Shown in pieces: positions 24,301-38,800 of a DNA stretch of 64,000 nt. The translations under genes and the position numbers were made by a program. Source of the DNA: Monodelphis domestica (lineage: Eukaryota > Chordata > Mammalia > Didelphimorphia > Didelphidae). The notes under the pieces are model-generated. The model saw only the letters and a program-made list of their open reading frames with translations. It had not been told where the DNA came from and did not search any database. The DNA lies in contig NC_077228.1 of assembly GCF_027887165.1 (NCBI RefSeq), positions 212,401,635 to 212,465,634 on the forward strand, given 5' to 3'. The number at the start of each line of letters is the position of its first letter. Within the stretch, counting starts at the first letter, position 1.

Positions 24301-26833
24301 CTAAGTGGAGGTGGTATGGAACTCCATTAAGAAGATGAGGGTGTAACGTAATTCTTGGGCCTGTCGGAACAAAGTGGATGTTAGTGCAGGCTCTCTTCTT
24401 CCCCTGTTCTCAGCAATAAGAGGGAGGGGAAACTTGACTCTCTTCTATGGGAATGAGGTCTGGCTCTAGGCAGTGACTTGTTGGTCATCCTCCATGACAG
24501 CAGGATGACTATCAGAGGGCACTCACCTGTGGTGACTCAAACCAAATGGTCTTGGGGTTGGCAAAAGACCCATAGTTGAGCTCCATTGCTGGGGCACCAT
24601 CCAGGGGACTGAGCTGACGTAAATGCTGTATGTCCTTGAGAGCAATGGAATAGCACTGTTCCTGGGGAGGGAGGAGGGCATGACAGAGAGTGACTCACTC
24701 TGGGAATGGCACAGCAGACCAGGAAGGACAGTTGTTCTCTAGATCTTTGTGGAATCAGGGAGGAAAGATGGAGGAGGAATAATTTGACAGGCAAGAACCC
24801 AGGAGTGAAATTGTGTGGATGAGGTGAGGGGAGACCAGGGAAAAGTTGGGGGTGAGGGGAAAAGAGAATCATACCCACCTGAGTCCTGGGATCCACCAAG
24901 ATGAGGTGTTGACGGTTGAGGCCCAATAAGCAGGGAGTGGCTATCTCTGGCTCACTCAACCGAAGCACAGTGTATATGGTATAACCAAAGAGGGGCAGGG
25001 ATTTCACCATCTCTGTGGACAAGTGGCAAAGGGGAGGAGTTAGCCATCATGTCAATGAATTGTCTCATTTGCTCTGCCTACCTTACCTGCATTTGAGCTC
25101 GAGGATGAACAGCAAAGAAGGGAAAGTGCTTTGAGTTTGTGAGCCAGGATCTGACTCCTGAGTCTGTGGAGTAGGATGGTAGGGAATGCCCCACTGGGTG
25201 AGGGGGAGGTGGCTAGGAACCCAAAGTTTATCCCAGTGAACCTCTAGGCAGGGTGATGGGTAGAGTGTAGGTCAATCAGGCAGGTTCCCCTACAGCTCCC
25301 TCAGCCTAATCAATCCCAGCATGGTCCCTCCTTGAAAACCCTTTATTTATTAGCCATCCCCACCCAAAGAAGGCAGTCACCAATGAAGTTGACTTGGGCT
25401 TCTCTGCAGCTATATCTCTTCAAAGACTTCAGTTGGTTCTCCATCAGATTCCTCAAGACCCTCAAATTCACCTGCTGCTGTAGTGGGTGTGGGACATATC
25501 TCAGCAGATCCTGCCTGGGAGACCATGTGGGTATTGAGATTGGCCCTGCCTGAATACCAGGCCAAGTATGTCCAGATTTAAAAGTATTAGAGGGCATGGG
25601 GCAGGCAGAGGAGGGAGACCTAAAGGGAAGTGATGGGCAGATTGGACTTGGAGACTACTAAAGAAGAGACTGGCATAGGATATGGCACCCTGATAGACAT
25701 AAGCCCACCCTTTGCCCTTTGGGGCTCATACTCAGAAGGCAGATCACTGGTCTTTCTGGTCAGATGCTGCAGGGCTGTCAGGGGAGCTAGCAGAGCTTCA
25801 ACTTGGGAGTGGGTGCTAACCAGCAGCTTTCCCTGCAAGTAATCTCGATGGAGCTAAAGGAAGAGGATAGATGAGAGTGACCCAGATCCAGGAGCACTTG
25901 TTCCTGACCACTCTGGTTCCCAAATACATCCCCTTAACTCTGCTTCCAGCCCTCATCCAGCCCTCACCATCCATTTCTCCCTTGTTCAGAGCCAGAGTTG
26001 TGTCACGGCAGCAACTGGCCTAAGGCTGACCTGGCTGTAGTGTGTACTGAGGTAGATTTCATTTTCATAATGCAGGGGTGTGTCCCAGGTAATCCGGCGA
26101 CTATGTAGCTCCACATTAGGTTCCCGCGTCACATTATTGAGGTACTCATTGGGGTGCAGGGGCCTGACCAGTACACCTGCCCAAAATGATCCAGAGATAC
26201 AGCTTGGCCTTCCCACCCCAGAGCCTGGTGCCTCTGAGAGCCCTTCATGGCAAATAGTGCAGCCATCCTCTAGAACCGTGGTGGTGAACCCATGGCACGT
26301 GTGCTAGAGGGGGCATGCTAACTGTTGCCCCAGTATAGAGTTTGTTACCAGAAAGCCAGAAGCCAGACTGCTCCCCTCCCCCTCTCTTTGCACACTTGAC
26401 ATCACCTGCCTCTCTAAAAGGTTCACCATCATTTATCTAGAAGCTACCACTGCCCTTATTTAAAGCCTGAAAGTCAATTTTCCTAGAATCCACACAGACA
26501 GCCTTTTGCTGACCCTTTTATGTCACCTACCTGTCTCTTTTGAGAAGGTACCTAACTGGTCCCAGGCAATGGTCTCTTCTTTCTTGATGAGGAAGATGGC
26601 AAACTCCTGTACCTCCAGGGGTTCTCTGATACCCATCTGGCTACACATCTCCTCCAGCACTTCTGCTGTTACCTGATGTGTGGGTGAGGTCATAAGTGAA
26701 GAGGGAAAGAGGCTCCCCTCCCCATAATCTCCACTGCTAACCCTCTGGGACTCACCGTAAAGGTCTGAATGATTGTCTTGTATTCTATACCTCCAGGCAG
26801 ATGGAGCAGCAGGGATCGGACTGTCTGCCCCTT
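24301..26833 (-). CDS. MYO15B: MYO15B exons for the C-terminal FERM domain and stop
   Basis: Eight exons: 26833-26756, 26672-26531, 26176-26031, 25853-25732, 25514-25381, 25012-24879, 24661-24527, 24360-24301. F1 begins with LLLHLPGG and an I-Q-T-F-T strand; F2 contains [16 protein letters not shown] and an amphipathic helix; F3 shows [14 protein letters not shown] and [14 protein letters not shown] followed by [15 protein letters not shown]. The protein ends MEFHTTST with TAG at 24301-24303. MYO15A ends in a hydrophobic PDZ ligand; none is seen here. Confidence 0.92.
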
Positions 26834-29800
26834 CTACCAAAGAAAATTGCAAGTGAGACTATATGCCAGTAGATTAGAAAACCCTGTAGGGACAGTGACC
26901 CCGGGCACCTCCCTTTCTCATGGAGAACACTTGGAGTGACCTCTCTCCCAGACCAATACCAGGAAGGCTTGCATCTCGCCAATGGTGGGCAGGTGCCGGC
27001 GACCTCCGTATTTAACTGTCTGTTGTAAATGTCCTTGGCATTTCTGGGCCAGCTCTGTACAGAGATGGGGAGGTCAGGATTGAGATCAAAAACTACTTCT
27101 TGCCTTCTCTCTGCCAAGGAAGATCTTGCCCAACACTGGGTTTTTTTTCCACCTTTTCCTTTCCCTTCAAAATACCTTGGTAGAGGGTAGCATCCTTTAG
27201 AAACTTGATGACATAGGGCATCAGGGTGGGTGAGGGGAGGAAGTAACCAGTGAGGAGGCTAAGGAGATACCATCCCCGAATACAGTGTTCCCTGAAAGAC
27301 AGAGATCAAAATAGCCTAGATCATTTCTTAACTTTCCTAAACCCTGCTATTTCCTGTGCTGCTTCTTCAACCTTTCCACAACACTCACTGGTTGGGGTTC
27401 TCTGTAACCTGCTTGATGATCTGGCAGTAAATTTCATCTTTCAAGTTGTTGTCTCGGCACAGCTATGTAAATAAGAATTTGGTTTCCAGAGAGAGTTGAG
27501 GACTTGGGTCAGGACAAAAAAAGTTGGGAAAAGGAGAGGTTGCAGATTCTGGGGTTGGGGACAGGAAGGTGGAAATCAGAAAATTGGGACAGGGTCATAG
27601 GATTCAATTTAAGGTCCAGGACAGGACTTAGGTAGGATTAGGTGCTCAAGGACTCTCCTGTGTCCCTGGACTTCTGGCTCTGATACTCACCTTCATCATC
27701 TCATATGGTATATCTAACTCATCTTTCTTCTTAGGCTGATCTCCCATGAATTGCATCACAGCTGCAGAGCAAAGGTGGGAGAAGATAGAGCTAGATGGGT
27801 ATGCTGGGAGAACCTTGAGTTCTAGGTCTGGATATGAGTGACTAAGAGCCATGGAAACCCCTGCACATGAGCAATACTGTGGTAGGCTGAGTACTCCCAG
27901 TGACACAAGGAGAAAAGGAGTGGGGTCCTAGACACCCAAAAGCACAAATCCAAGCATCCCAATATCTGATGCTGCCAACTTGCTCAAGGTATGCCACAAC
28001 AATCAGATGACTCACCCATGAAGTTTGCCACAGCTAGATTGTTCATATCCTCATCAGTTAAGTTGGTAAGAGATTTCTGTATGGGAATCTTGAGGGTCAG
28101 AGTTATTAGGTCAGTAAACATGGGGCAGTAATCCAGAAAGACAACAGACTATATCCTGGATCTGTTGGCCTCATGTCTGAAGTTATCTGAAAGGAGATCA
28201 CTCAGCTTGGGGTTTGGCTCCCCCCACCCTTGACCCTTTACCTTAGTATGTTGCACTAGGCTTCTGGCACTGTGTTCTGCCATGTCCAGCATCCAGCCCT
28301 CCCTAGATTAAGGACAAGGTCTATTTAGATCTTTACAGGGAATATACTGCCTTATGACCAGTCAGAGGCCTTGGGGGGTTGGGAGAAGTTGGGTACCATC
28401 TTTTTTTACTTTTTGGGGTTAGGTGAGCAGATGAATTTGGTAAGAGGATTATGACCAACCCTAAAAGAAGGGCACAGAGTACTAACGTGGGAATGGATCC
28501 TGCCTAAAATCTGGGCACTCACGAGGTCTGTATCGGCCGGAAGTGGTGTAAGGCATACTCCCACATGGTGTAAGTGCTGATGCTAGCAGCCAAAGTGGAG
28601 TCGACATCCAAGAAGACAGAACTGGTTAGCCCAGAGTACTCACTGGGTGCCTGGCTTGGGGGGTGTTCACACTGAAGATACAGGAAACTTAGTGTCAACC
28701 CAGTCACTACAGTTGGCCTGTTCTGGATGGCCCTGTGGCTTTGTGTTTCCAAGCACTAGAACCCATGTTTGTGCCCCCATCCTACCCCATGGTGTAGGTC
28801 CTACCTAGGCAGGTACATAGTGCAGCTACATAGGGTACAACACCAGAAATCAGTAAAGCCAAAGCTTTTATTGAGCAACTACCTGGCACCGTGCCAGGTT
28901 CTCTTCAAGACACAAGAGAAATAAACCAACAATTTTCCCTGCCCTCTAGGAGCATACAGTCTAGTTGTTGAGACGACTAAGAAGCATTTGATAACTGTGG
29001 ACTTGGCTATATTTATCTTCTGATAAAGTACTTTTGGATCAGGTGCAAAGTGCTTAACTTAACTCCAACCTGCCCTTCATGAGCAGTGACAAATCCCCTA
29101 TCCCAGTTGTACTGTGGTCATCCTGCTACTTCAGGACAGGGATTGTCTTCAGTGCCTTCCCTATTTCTTGGAAAACCAAGTCCTGATCTCTACACAGTGT
29201 AGGTAGAAGCCTAGTCAATCCCAACTGACTTGGATGGTTGTTTTTTTTTTCTTTCATTCTTTCTTGATGGGGCAAAGGCCAAAGGATAGAAGAAAAGATT
29301 CCTTTTCCCAGGACTTGATTTTGTGAATTCAAATCAAGATAGTTTCAAGAGAAGAGGGTGGTCACGGCACTGGCAAGTTCTAGAATTGTTAGGCCTCAGC
29401 CCAGTCATTTCTTCCAAGCTCCCTCACCTCCATGGCTTGTTTCTGTGGAGACAATCCTGATTCTCTCCTAGAATTCCTGTGTCCTTCAACCTTCCGCTCC
29501 ATGGGCATGGTGAGGTAGTCAGAGGCAGCAGCAACTTTGACCATGTCGGAAGGAAAGAGCCCAGATCGACCCCCGATGGAGCCAAATTGCCACCCTGCAA
29601 GTATTGGATGGAAGCAAATGTCAGGGCTAGAGTGTATCTGATGCCAAGCCTGTGTTCTGGCCCTGAGTGCCACCCAACTCACTTGGTGGCCAGAGGGCTA
29701 GTACCACCTCTAATTCCTGTTTTCAGCCTGTCCTCAGCCCACACAGTATAAATATCCTCCCCTTCATTCTAGTAAACAGAATAACCTACCAAAACTATAC

Positions 29801-32800
29801 ATTGGGCAGCTTAGTGGTATAGCCTAGAGTCAAGAAGACTTCTTCCCCAATTATATCTGTCCTCAGACTCTAATTGTAGCAATTCATGTAACCCTGTTTG
29901 CTTCGATTTTCTCCTTTGACCAATGAACGGGAGAAGGAAATGACAAACCACCAATATCTGCCAAGAGAACCCCAAATTGGGTCATGAAGAGACAGACACA
30001 ACTGAAACAACTGAATGACAGGATAGGATTTGGCAACTAATAATTTTTTTAAACCCTTACCTTTCATCTTAGAATTGGTATTGGTTTTAAGGCAGAAGAG
30101 TGGTCAGGGCTAGACAATGGGGGTGAAGTGACTTGCCCAGGGTCACACATCAAGGAAGTGTCTGAGGCTAGATTTGAACTGAGGACCTCCTGTCTCTGGG
30201 CCTGGCTCTCCAACTGCTGAGCCACCTAAATGCCCTGATAACTAATTTTAATAATAGCTGACATATATATATAGTGCTTTAAGGTTTGCAAAGTGCTTTA
30301 CAGATATCTTATTTAGCCCTTACAACCTCCCTGGGAGATGGATGCTACTACTATACATTCTGAAAGTACTGGTATAAGTTATAGCAGACTATTTCCTGCC
30401 TTGGGGAGTCCAGGGGAGGGAGAGGCAGAAATGAAAGAGGGAGGGAGAAAATCTGAATCCTAAAATGTCAGAAAACAATTGTCAAAAATGGATTCTTTAT
30501 ATAACTGAAAATTGAAAAAAGAAAAAATATACTGTGCATCCAGTCAGGACCCACCCATGTATACCTGGCTCCAGGGAAGACATGGGCAGCAACTTAATAA
30601 TATCCCCATAGTGGAAGCTCAGGAGGCTTGGGTTGTCCGTGACGTAGCTCCGAAGGGCAATGACGTAGCTTGAGTCCTGGACAGAGAGAAGCAGATGAGG
30701 CAAAGGAATGAATCTTCTTCATGATTGCCCCCTAAGTCTTGCCCTTTAGATTTCACCTCCAATTCTCCCAATCTCTCATTTCCTTGAAAACTCAGCTCCA
30801 GGATCCTACCTGAGGCCCTCCCCTAAGCCTTTGGGGTTACCTTCCTGAAATCTCCTTGTATTTATTTTGAATAATAATTTTGAACATATTTGAATAGGTG
30901 CTAATTGTTCCCTGGCCTTTTCTCCCCCTTCCCAATAGAATGGAAGCCCTTTGAGGACACACATTGCTGCCATTTGTTTCCTTTGTATCCTGGGCCTCTA
31001 ACACAGTACCTTCATAATCAAGTCACTAATTATTTAAGTGCCTACTGTGTGCTATGCTCTAGGGATCCAAATGCAAAAGACAGTCCCTGCTCCCCAAGAG
31101 CTCCTAATCTGATGTGGGAGACTACATGTAAGACCCAAGTTCAAACAAGCTGCACACGAGATAAACTAGAAATCGTCAACAGAGGCAAAACTTTACATTC
31201 AGAGCAATCAGGAAAGGAGTTTGGTAAAAGGGTGTGTCTTATAATTAATATTTGTTGATTGATTCTCTCTTATGCTCTGACTCTCCCTACCCTCTACTCC
31301 TACCATATGCTCTATGCCCAGGATCTACTCACTTAGGTTGCTTCTCCTTTCCTTTTTTCTCCTTGAGGCAGCTAGGTGGCACAATGGCTAGAGTGCCCAA
31401 CTTATAGTAATGAAGACAAGTTCAAATCTGACCTCAGTCACTAGCTGTATGACCCTGGGCAAGTCACTTAACTCTGCCTCATCTGTCAAATGATAGAGAA
31501 GGAAATAGCAAACCATTCCATATCTTTGCCATGGAAATTCTAAGTGGGATCATAAGTCAACAACAACAACCTCTCTTCAGATTGTTGTACCATAGAATCA
31601 CAATAGTTCTAAATTGGAAGGGCCCTCATGTGGCCATCTAGTTTATCCACTGCCTTAGAAAGAGCCCCAACTTCAACATACCACTCAGGTAATCACCCAG
31701 CCTTTGCTTAAAGACCTCCTGTGACAAGGGCACCCACCACTTCTCCAAGCAGCTCACTTCCTTTTGGATTAGTTCTACTTGTTAGGAGGGGCAGATGAGT
31801 GATACAGTGGATAGAACACCAAGCCCAGAGTCAGGAAGATCTGAGTCCAAATATGGCCTGGGTGTGGACCCTGGGCAAGTCACTTAATCCCTGTTTGCCT
31901 GAATTCCTCATCTTTAAAATGGGAACCTTCTGGAGAAAAAAAAAATGGCAAACTATTCCAACATCTTTGCCAAGGACCTGGAGTCACGTACTGGACACAA
32001 CTGAACAACAATTTGTTAAGGCGTTTTCCCCCTATCCCAGTGATGGTGAACCTTTTAGAGACTGAGTGCCCAAACTGCAACCTTCACGCTGCATGCAAGT
32101 TTCCCACCTTATCCCATATGATTGGGATGCTGGGTAGAGGGATGGGTGATGAGAGAAATGTCCTCAGGCACATGTGGAGAGGGGAAAGGAGCAGCCCCCG
32201 CAGGGCACATGTGCCATAGGTTTGCCAACAGCCATATACCATTGCTACTGTGGCATGATACTTTATCTTTTTAATTAGTATTAAGTCCTTGAAGTCTAGG
32301 CTCTGGGTGAACTTTAGAACTTTCTTCTTGGAGCCCAGCTTTGATTTCACTACTACCTGAACCCAGACCAATCATGTTCTTTTTTTACCCAACAGTTTTT
32401 GCCCTACCACACCCCATACATCTCTAGCTCTGGAACAATAATGTAGCTAACTACCTTAGGTTTTCCTAAGAGTCCACTCACTATCCCGTTTTGTCTTCCC
32501 AGATCAAAACACCCTTCCACATCCACCATTCTCCCTCTATATGTTGGAATAAAGCCTTCTCAAGGGAAGAGATTGTCTTCATTTCACATTTTTATCCCTA
32601 TTTAGAAATGGATCAAAAGCATTTTTTCAAGCCCTTAACTATGCCCACCTGTGTTCTGCTTTCTGGGGTCAGAGAGAGCTGAGTCAAATTCATCTTCCAC
32701 ATATCAGCCGTTAACATATTTCAAGACAGCCAAATAAGGCCCCTGAGTATCTTTACTGTAGGGTCAACAAAGTCTAAAATGGGATTTAGGGACATTCTGA

Positions 32801-35800
32801 TGGACCTTGAGACCTAAACATTGAGAAGGTTGGGCTAGCTCAGGGTTTCTTAACTGAGGATCCTTGAATAGATTTCAGGGGGTCCATGCCCTTAAATGAA
32901 AAAAAAAAGTTGCATGTTTATTTTTATTAATTTCCAAGTTAATGGACATTACTGCTTTCATATAAGTATTGGAGGGTAGGATAGAGTGGAGCAGGGTGAC
33001 TAGATGGTGAAGCAGGAAGATGTGAGTTAAATCCAGCCTCAGACACTTACTAGCTGTGTGACCCTGGGCAAATTTCTTTACCCTATTTGCTGAGGATGTA
33101 GAAATTTGATATTTCCTTGAATTATGATTTCTTAAAATATAAAACCCTTACCTTCCATCTTAGAATCAATACTGTGTATTAGTTCTAAGGCAGTAGAGTG
33201 ATAAGGGCTAGGCAATAGGGGTTAAGTGACTTGTCCGGGGTCACAACTAGGAAATGTCTGAGGTCAGATTTGAACCCAGGACCTCCTGACTCTGGGTCTG
33301 ATTCTCAATCCACTGAGCCATCTAGCTACCCCTGAATTATGATTTTAAAAAAATGTTTCCTGAGAAGTGGCCCATAAGTTTCACCAGATTGCCAAAAGGA
33401 TCCATGACAATAACTTTAAGAACTTCTGGATTAGATGATGACTAAGATACCTCTGGGTCAATTGGGTAGCACCACTGGGCTTGAAGTGGAAGATTCATCT
33501 TTTCACTCATCTTCACGAGTTCAAATTCAGCCTTATATACTTGCTAGCTCTGTGACCCTGGGCAAGTCACTTAATCTTGTTTGCTTCAGTTTCCTCATCT
33601 GTCAAATATGCTAAAGAAGGAAATGGCTAACCACTCCAATGTCTTTGCCAGGAAAACCTCAAGTGGGGTCATAGACTTAACAAAAAGGTTCCTCTATCAT
33701 TCTTCAAATATCCTATAATTCCATAACTTCCTCTTAAGGATTAGAATATCCAGTTCTGACATGGTATACTATGCCTTTCCCAGGGTGAGACAGCCTATTG
33801 TCCCAGTGGCCCCTACAAGCACTGATCTTCCTTCTCTATATCTTTTGGGGAAGTAAATTTTATTTTTTAAAGTTTTGGAAAATTTTAATTAATTTTGAAT
33901 ATTTTTCCATGATTCCATGATTCATGTTCTTTCCCTCCCCTAACCCCACCTCCCCTCCCATAACCAATAAGCAATTCCACTGGGTTTTACATGTGTCATG
34001 TATCAAGACCTAGTTCCATATTATTGCTATTTGCACTAGGGTGATCGTTTAGAGTCTACATTCACAATCATATCCCCATCAACCAGGTTCCATATCCTTT
34101 GTACAGCCTCCGAATGCCTCCACCATCTACAGCTATTACCTAATCTGCCTCCAATGTCCCCTTGTCCCCTGCTTCAACCCCATCCCTTAATGCCCACTCA
34201 CTTTTTTTAGCTCATTCAGAAACAGCTCCACCATGGACTTGATGGCCTGGGCTTGAGATGTGTGCAATATTAGTTGTTCATTTCTCAGGGAGAGTTGGAG
34301 AACACCATGTTCTTGGGCCTTTACATCCAGAACTTCAGCAAAACTGTGGATAAATCAATCAGTGGGAGATAACTATGTTAAAAGACTCCCAACTCATCCT
34401 TAAGGAAAGGGAAAGCTCCTGGTATGCCAGTGTCTACTGCCCCCTCCCACCCCTCCTGACCTGTAGCTGCAGAGGGTCTTGAGGTGGCCTGTGTGGACAG
34501 TGGCATCATTCACAACTTTGAGTAGGCGAAGGCCCCGATGAGACACAGCTAGAAGCTGTACATCGCTGCCACTCTCCCCCTGTTGGGAATCCAGGGACAC
34601 AGTCTTGACAAGGGAATCGGGAAGAGAAAAATCCCCAGGCAGAGTGAGAAGGAGGCCAAGGGAGACCTGGGAGATACGACACTGCTAAATTTATTACTTT
34701 TGCTTCTTGGGTGCTGTGGAGGTTCCTGTCCACTTTATCATTGCCATCTCGCTGGAGAGTTCCTTTCTGGTGGCAGGAGCTGTGCCCCAGAATCTCTACA
34801 ATCCAACTAAGGACTTCTTTCTAAGGGCAAGGACTATGTGTGTTCTGTTAGACTGAGAGGTCCATGAAGGAAGGAATCATGACCCTCTGATTAGACTAGG
34901 AGCTCCTGGAGCGAAGAGATTAGATCTCTTCTTTCCATTCCACTGCCCTTCTGTCATACCCAGCCCGCAGAGCTATTCAAGGGCGGTTGATTCCCCAAGA
35001 CACCGAGAAAGATGCTTGGGCAAACTAGGACTCATAAGGAACACCTCCCCCCAACCCCACCACACTGCACAATTCCAGGTAGGGACCCTGCCAGGGGCCA
35101 TGTAGGGTTGGTGCTCACCGAGACACGGAAGATACGAGAGAAATAATTGGCCCAGTTGTCCCGGGCAGCTACCACAATTCTCTTCTTGATACTGTCTTCA
35201 GTAATGGAACTGGCGTCCATGCCTACCTTCAAGTCCACTGTAGACAAGAGACTCTCTTAACTTGGTCACACACACCGCCCTCTCCTTCCTTGACAATCCC
35301 CCTTCCTCTCCAGGTAACTGCTGTATCCCACCCTAACTATCCAGTGCCTCAGACCCAAGGAATACTGCTGGCTGGAAGAGGGAGTCCTTTTCTAGAGGCC
35401 CCAATTTTCCTCATCCCCTCCAATATGATTTTGGTTCCCAAAGCTTAGAACCCAAGATTCAACCCCCCCTTTTTAAAAAAAAATCCTTACCTTCGATTAC
35501 CATACTGTGTATTAGTTCCAAAGCAGAAGAGCGGTAAGGGCTAGGTAATGGGGGTGAAGTGACTTGCCCAGGGTCATACAAATTTGAACCTAGGACCTCC
35601 CATTTCTAGCCTGGCTCTCAATTCCCTGAGCCACCCAACTGCCCCCTCCCACCTTTTATGACCAACCCCAAGATTTCCTAGATATACCCAGCATATCTTT
35701 CATCTTGCTCCGTTCCTCTGGGGAGATTTGGGTACAGGATTCAGTGAAGGTGTCACGTAGGATCTGAGGATGTAGTAAGATCTCATCACTATGGGGACCT

Positions 35801-38800
35801 CCAAGATCAGGGCAGCCCTCCCAAGGAATGACCACAGACATAAATACCAATAGACGTAGCCTCTTAAAAGCCAGCCCCGCCATCCTCCCTTCAGTGCATC
35901 TGAGCCTGTGGATCTCTTTTGGTCCATGTCCGAGTCCCGGTTTCCCTCTGCCCCTGAGTGCTTGGGTGTCTGTCAGTGTCTTTGGGTCTCACATCTGGGC
36001 GAGGCTGTGTCTGTCTTTCAGCATCCCCCCCCCCCATCCAAAATCAACTGTCTGCATAGGTATGTGACATAAGAAATGCCAAGAGAGGCACTATATTACG
36101 TGGATTTCATTTAATACCACTGCCTAAAGTATTACCAATCATTGGTTAATGTGAGTTAACATAGCCTCCTTTTTTGGTTATCATAAAATATTGAAGTGTT
36201 TGAAATCTTCCATGGGGAGAGAGACACCCCCCCCCATTTTTTATCACAAACTTGCCTCTATTCAAAAATAATTGCAAAAAAAAATGGCCTCCTTTTTAAA
36301 AAAAACTAAAATTTTTAAAACCCTTACCTTCTGTCTTAGAACTTAGAATTATGTATTAGTTCCAAGGCAGGAGAGTGGTAAGGGCTAGGCAATGGGGGTT
36401 AAGTGACTTGCCCAGGGTCACATAGCTAGGAAGTGTCTGAGGCCAGATTTGAACCCAGGACCTCCCATCTCTAGACCTGGCTCTCCACCTACTGGGCTAC
36501 CCAACTGCCCCGATGGCCTCCTTTAAAGTGAAAATACTCCTAGGAGATATAACTTGAATTAGTCATATCAGAACAACAACTGTTGTTCAGTGGTTTCATC
36601 CAACTCTTTGTGACCCCATTGGGGGTTTTATTGGTAAAAATACTGTAGTGCTTTATCATTTCTTTAGCTCACTCAATGAGGAACTGAAGCAAATAGGGTA
36701 AAGTGACTTGCCCAGGGTCATACAGCTAGGATGTGTCTAAGATCAGATTTGAACTCAAGTCTTCCTGATTCCAGGCTGGGCATTCTATCCACGTCACCAC
36801 CTACCTGCCCTGTTTCACACTCTACCCTACCCCACCAATACCTAAATGCCCATTGACTAGGTATTTTAAGTGGGATCAGGCAAGAGATGGGAAAGGTGGG
36901 GTGGAAAGAGTGGAGTGATTCTGTAGGAAGGAGTGAAAGTGAGGCAGAGAGCAGCCCAGGCTCCCAGGCGGAGATGCTGAGCAAGCCTGAGGTGGCAGGA
37001 AACCACTGGGGGTGCCATGGAGTGGAGGGTGTCACTGACAGAAGCTGACATATCTCTCCTTGCAGAAAGTGGAGTACAAAGGATCTGGCACAATCCAGCA
37101 TGTATTTTCCATCCTGACTACTTTTCTAATACCCCGTATAGTCTGTAAGCTCTGGGAGAGCAGAGACGGGCTAGTTTTGTAGTTTAAAACCAAGTTTTCT
37201 TCTTACAAAACACCTTCCCTGAATGCTTGGACTATGTCACTCTCAGAAATAGTTTCTGAACGAATTAAAATTTTAAAAAAGAATCGAGCACTCACTTGTT
37301 CACACAGAAGTTGCAAACAGTAGGGATGACTGAAGTTTTCCCGGGGATAGAACACCTGTGAGAGGGGCCGGGAGAGACGGCAGGATGCTGAGCAACAGGG
37401 GATCCCTTGCTTGGATGGAGATGGGAAGACTCCACTTCTGCTAGCCCCCTGGTCCCATTGACTTCTTCCTTCCTTCCTTCCTTCCTTCCTTCCTTCCTTC
37501 CTTCCTTCCTTCCTTCCTTCCTCTCTCTCTCTCCCTTTCTCCCTCTCTTTTTTTCTTCCCTTCCTCCCTCCCTTCCTTCCTTTTTTTACCTTTACTTTCT
37601 GTCTTAGAATCAATACTATGTATTGGTTCCAAGGCAGAAGAGTGGTAAAGGCTAGGCAATGGGAGGTTAAGTGACTTGCCCAGGATCACACAGCTGGGAA
37701 GTGTCTGAGGCCAGATTTGAACCCAGGACCTCCCAACTATAGCCCCAGCTCTCCATCCACTGAGCCACCCAGCTTACCTCTTTTCTAAGGAACAGTCTCC
37801 AGGAGGCACTGGCATAGGAAAAGGAAACACTGCTTGAGGGAGGAAGCAACTGGGTACTGATATATTCATCCCCCATGGATGGAACTGGGCCTAGGGGTCA
37901 AAAGAAATAAATCAGACTCTAAAACCCCATGCTTTCTTAAAAGCTTTTAGCAACATCCCAAATTCCATGAAGTAGCTAGGCAGCACAGTGGGTGGAACCT
38001 TGAACTTGGAATCAAGGAGACCTCAGTTCAAATCCAACCTCAGTTACCTCCTAGCTTGTGTCTGCCTGAGTTTTCTCTTCTGTAAAATAGGAATAATCAG
38101 AGCACCCACCTCCCAAAGAGGTTGTGAGAATTAAATGAGAGAATATCTGTAAAGTGCTCTACAAACCTTTAAGTACTACATAAATGCTAGCTAGCATTAT
38201 AATTAATTATTCTATCCAATTGGTAGCCAAATTCTATCTGTTCTATTGTTCAGTTATTTCAGTTGTATCTGACTCTCTGTGACCCCATTTGGGTTTTTCT
38301 TTATTTTTTTAAACCCTTACCTTCTGTCTTAGAATCAATACTTTGTACTGGTTCTAAGGCAGAAGAGTGGTAAGGGCTAGGCAATGGGGGTCAAGTGATG
38401 TGCTCAGGGTCACACAGCTGGGAAGTGTCTGAGGCCACATTTGAACCCAGGACCTCCTGTCTCTAGGCCTGGCTCATCAATCCACTGAGCTACCCAGCCG
38501 CCCCCTTCCCCTCTTTTTTCAGGGTTATTTAAAAAAATAGTTAAAATAAACATTTCTTTATCCAGAATACTGAGAGCTACTCAGTTCCAAAGCCCACCTG
38601 TTCATTTAAGGATGGAAATAAACCTGATTTAGGGACATCTCGATTCAATTATAAAAGCAGAAGAATCAGGAAATCTCAGAGTGAGAAGGGGCCTAGAGTT
38701 CCTCTAATCCCATTGCTCCTACCACCTCAGAGTAGCACAACCTGGAGACTTCTTCTTTTTCCCCAGAAAAAGGTCATCGGGAAACCCAGGATGAAGATAA

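Noticed and set aside
37203..37689. Lys/Arg/Glu/Gly-rich open frames
   Set aside because: Product of the CTTC array and adjoining SINE; the real exon here is 37296-37355.
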